Assembly (NCBI GenBank): GCA_013154385.1
Contig: JAADCO010000058.1
Location: 1-8,259 of the forward strand
DNA: 8,259 bases
Direction of reading: 5' to 3'
Source of the DNA: Thermodesulfobacteriota bacterium
Lineage (GTDB): Bacteria > Desulfobacterota > Thermodesulfobacteria > Thermodesulfobacteriales > Thermodesulfatatoraceae
Shown: positions 6,863 to 8,259 of the stretch, piece after piece
Position numbering within the stretch: the first letter of the stretch is position 1
Layout of the letters: each line of letters starts with the position of its first letter
The notes under the pieces: generated by a model
The model's input: only the letters and a program-made list of their open reading frames with translations
The model's database searches: none
Told to the model about the DNA's origin: nothing
Position numbers and translations under genes: made by a program

Positions 6863-8259
6863 TTAGGCCTGGGCCTCTTCCTCTTCGTCCGGAGAGACCC
6901 GCAGATGAGTAGGACCGAAACAACCAAGCCCGTGGAAAGGTGAAGTGACCTTCGGGCTCTCGAGCGCCCGCCGCATGGCCATGTCGAAGAGCACGCGCGG
7001 CTTGGGCTTGTCGATCCCGAGGTTCTTGCGCTTCTCCTGGATCTTGTCGATCATCACCGAGGCGAGCTCCTTGGCGTCGCGGGCCACGAGCCAGTTGGCG
7101 CGAAAGAGGTTCTTGAACTCGTGGAAGAGATAGTCCGTGGCCACCTGGCTCTTCTCCGTGGGGAAGTTCGGCCCGAAGACGACGCAGGCGCCGCTGCCCA
7201 CGAAATAGTTTCCGATGGCCACCGCCTTCTCGCTCATCCACTGGGGCGCGCAACCGATGGCCGGAAGCTCGTCAATGTCTTCGCCAAGGCCACCGGTGTT
7301 CACCATCTCCGTCAAGGCGATGAGGATGCGGCTGTTGTCCACGCAGGAGCCCATGTGAAGGACCGGCGGACAACCCACGGCCTCGAGCACCTCGCGGAGC
7401 GAGTCTCCGGCAAGGCTTGCCGCCTCCGGAGAAAGGAGCCCCGCGCGTCCCAGGCCCGTGGCCGCACAACCCGTGGCCACGACCAGGACGTTGTTGGCGA
7501 TGAGCTCCTTGGCGAGCTCCACGTGGACCTCGTCAAACACCCGGAAGTTGTCGCAACCGACGATGGCCGCCACGCCGAGCACCCGGCCGTTGATGATGTT
7601 TTCGTTGAGCGGCTTGTAGGAGGCCCGGAAGCGACCGCCGAGAATATAAAGGATGGTCTCGTGGCTGAAGCCGGCCACCACGTCCATCTTGGCCTTGGGG
7701 ATGTAGACGCGGCTCTTGTCCCGCTTGGGGAAGCGGGCGATGGCCTCGCGCAGGATCTTCTTCGCCGTCTCCACCGGATGATGATGGTCGAAGGGGATGT
7801 GCATGGCCCCTTCGATCTCGGCCTTGTCGCTCACGGTGATCACCGCGGTGTGGAAGGCCTGGGCCACGGTGGTCACGTTCTGCATGATGCACTGGACGTC
7901 AACGATCATGGCCTCCACCGCGCCGGTGGCAAGCGCCAGCTCCTGCTGGACGAAGCTTCCGGCGATGGGGATGCCGCGGCGCATGAGGACCTCGTTTCCC
8001 GTGCAGCAGATGCCGGCCAGATTGATCCCCTTCGCCCCGACCTTCTGGGCTTCCTTGATGATCTCCGGGTCCTGGGCCGCCATGGCCAGGGCCTCGGCCA
8101 CCTCGGGCTCGTGACCGTGGACGGTGACGTTGACCATGTCCTCCTTGAGGACCCCGAGGTTCACCGTGGCCCGGATGGGCACCGGCGTGCCGAAGAGGAT
8201 GTCCTGGAGCTCGGTGGCGATCATCGAACCGCCCCAACCGTCGGCCAGCGCACACCTAA
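6863..8259 (-). CDS. cooS: Anaerobic carbon-monoxide dehydrogenase catalytic subunit, C-terminal part
   Basis: This is the Ni-Fe-S enzyme that interconverts CO and CO2 with two electrons in the cytoplasm; with acetyl-CoA synthase it feeds the carbonyl branch of the Wood-Ljungdahl pathway. The frame is open through the right edge (RCALADGWGGS precedes the Met at 8224), so the N-terminal 200 or so residues with clusters B and D are missing and 8224 is not the start. Counting that Met as 1, all expected cluster C ligands are visible: His38 in VHGHEP, Cys74 in ICCTGNE, Cys112 in VQCIMQN, Cys224 in GCDNF, Cys253 in TGCAATG, Cys294 in GSCVDN, plus the catalytic Lys333 in MSEKAVAIG. It ends in an acidic DEEEEAQA tail and a TAA stop. 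It is the bacterial CooS/AcsA type, not archaeal CdhA. The hdrA-like gene starts 23 bases downstream, suggesting a shared transcript. Acs itself is not in view, so acsA is an equally possible name. Confidence 0.96.
   Translation of the reverse strand, partial: RCALADGWGGSMIATELQDILFGTPVPIRATVNLGVLKEDMVNVTVHGHEPEVAEALAMAAQDPEIIKEAQKVGAKGINLAGICCTGNEVLMRRGIPIAGSFVQQELALATGAVEAMIVDVQCIMQNVTTVAQAFHTAVITVSDKAEIEGAMHIPFDHHHPVETAKKILREAIARFPKRDKSRVYIPKAKMDVVAGFSHETILYILGGRFRASYKPLNENIINGRVLGVAAIVGCDNFRVFDEVHVELAKELIANNVLVVATGCAATGLGRAGLLSPEAASLAGDSLREVLEAVGCPPVLHMGSCVDNSRILIALTEMVNTGGLGEDIDELPAIGCAPQWMSEKAVAIGNYFVGSGACVVFGPNFPTEKSQVATDYLFHEFKNLFRANWLVARDAKELASVMIDKIQEKRKNLGIDKPKPRVLFDMAMRRALESPKVTSPFHGLGCFGPTHLRVSPDEEEEAQA

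Noticed and set aside
3741..6866. A 1041-codon open frame on the plus strand, opposite hdrA
   Set aside because: The translation is His/Leu/Arg/Gly/Asp-rich with no family motifs and mirrors a strongly coding, GC-rich antisense gene. Long antisense frames are expected with this codon bias.

Overview
The window carries one block of seven genes, all on the minus strand, so transcription runs from position 8259 towards 1. Both end genes are cut by the window edges. In transcription order they are: the C-terminal part of an anaerobic Ni-CO dehydrogenase catalytic subunit (8259-6863), a very long HdrA-like flavoprotein (6839-3771), an MvhD/FlpD-type iron-sulfur subunit (3708-2953), an HdrC-like protein with four [4Fe-4S] motifs (2944-2384), a second, smaller FlpD-family protein (2378-1983), MetV (1986-1312) and MetF (1292 to the left edge). 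Intergenic gaps are -4 to 62 bases, which suggests one transcription unit. I saw no gene on the plus strand, no RNA gene, no mobile element and no CRISPR array.

The most important point is that the HdrA and MvhD reading frames each contain an in-frame TGA exactly where the family has a conserved cysteine: residue 60 of HdrA in NDCSL-U-ILAPK, and residue 66 of MvhD in VGG-U-HLGECHY. In both cases a compact hairpin with G in its apical loop follows the TGA at a distance suitable for a bacterial SECIS. I therefore annotate both as full-length selenoproteins and not as broken genes. A gene finder that treats TGA only as stop would start HdrA at an internal GTG (6641) and split MvhD in two.

The gene set belongs to the methyl and carbonyl branches of the Wood-Ljungdahl pathway. 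CO dehydrogenase interconverts CO2 and CO. MetF/MetV interconverts methylene- and methyl-tetrahydrofolate. The HdrA/HdrC/MvhD set between them resembles the Hdr-MvhD module that accompanies MetFV in Moorella, where flavin-based electron bifurcation has been proposed. Unlike that complex, no HdrB (CCG-domain) gene is visible here, and there is a second FlpD-family protein. MetF also has a C-terminal extension of at least 126 residues, with Pro/Glu/Val-rich linkers around a five-heptad coiled-coil segment.

The host is a GC-rich, strictly anaerobic bacterium that decodes selenocysteine and uses Shine-Dalgarno initiation. A sulfate-reducing or sulfur-metabolising Desulfobacterota/Thermodesulfobacteriota lineage, or an acetogenic or sulfate-reducing Firmicute, would fit. 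The sequence alone does not let me choose, nor say whether the pathway runs reductively or oxidatively.
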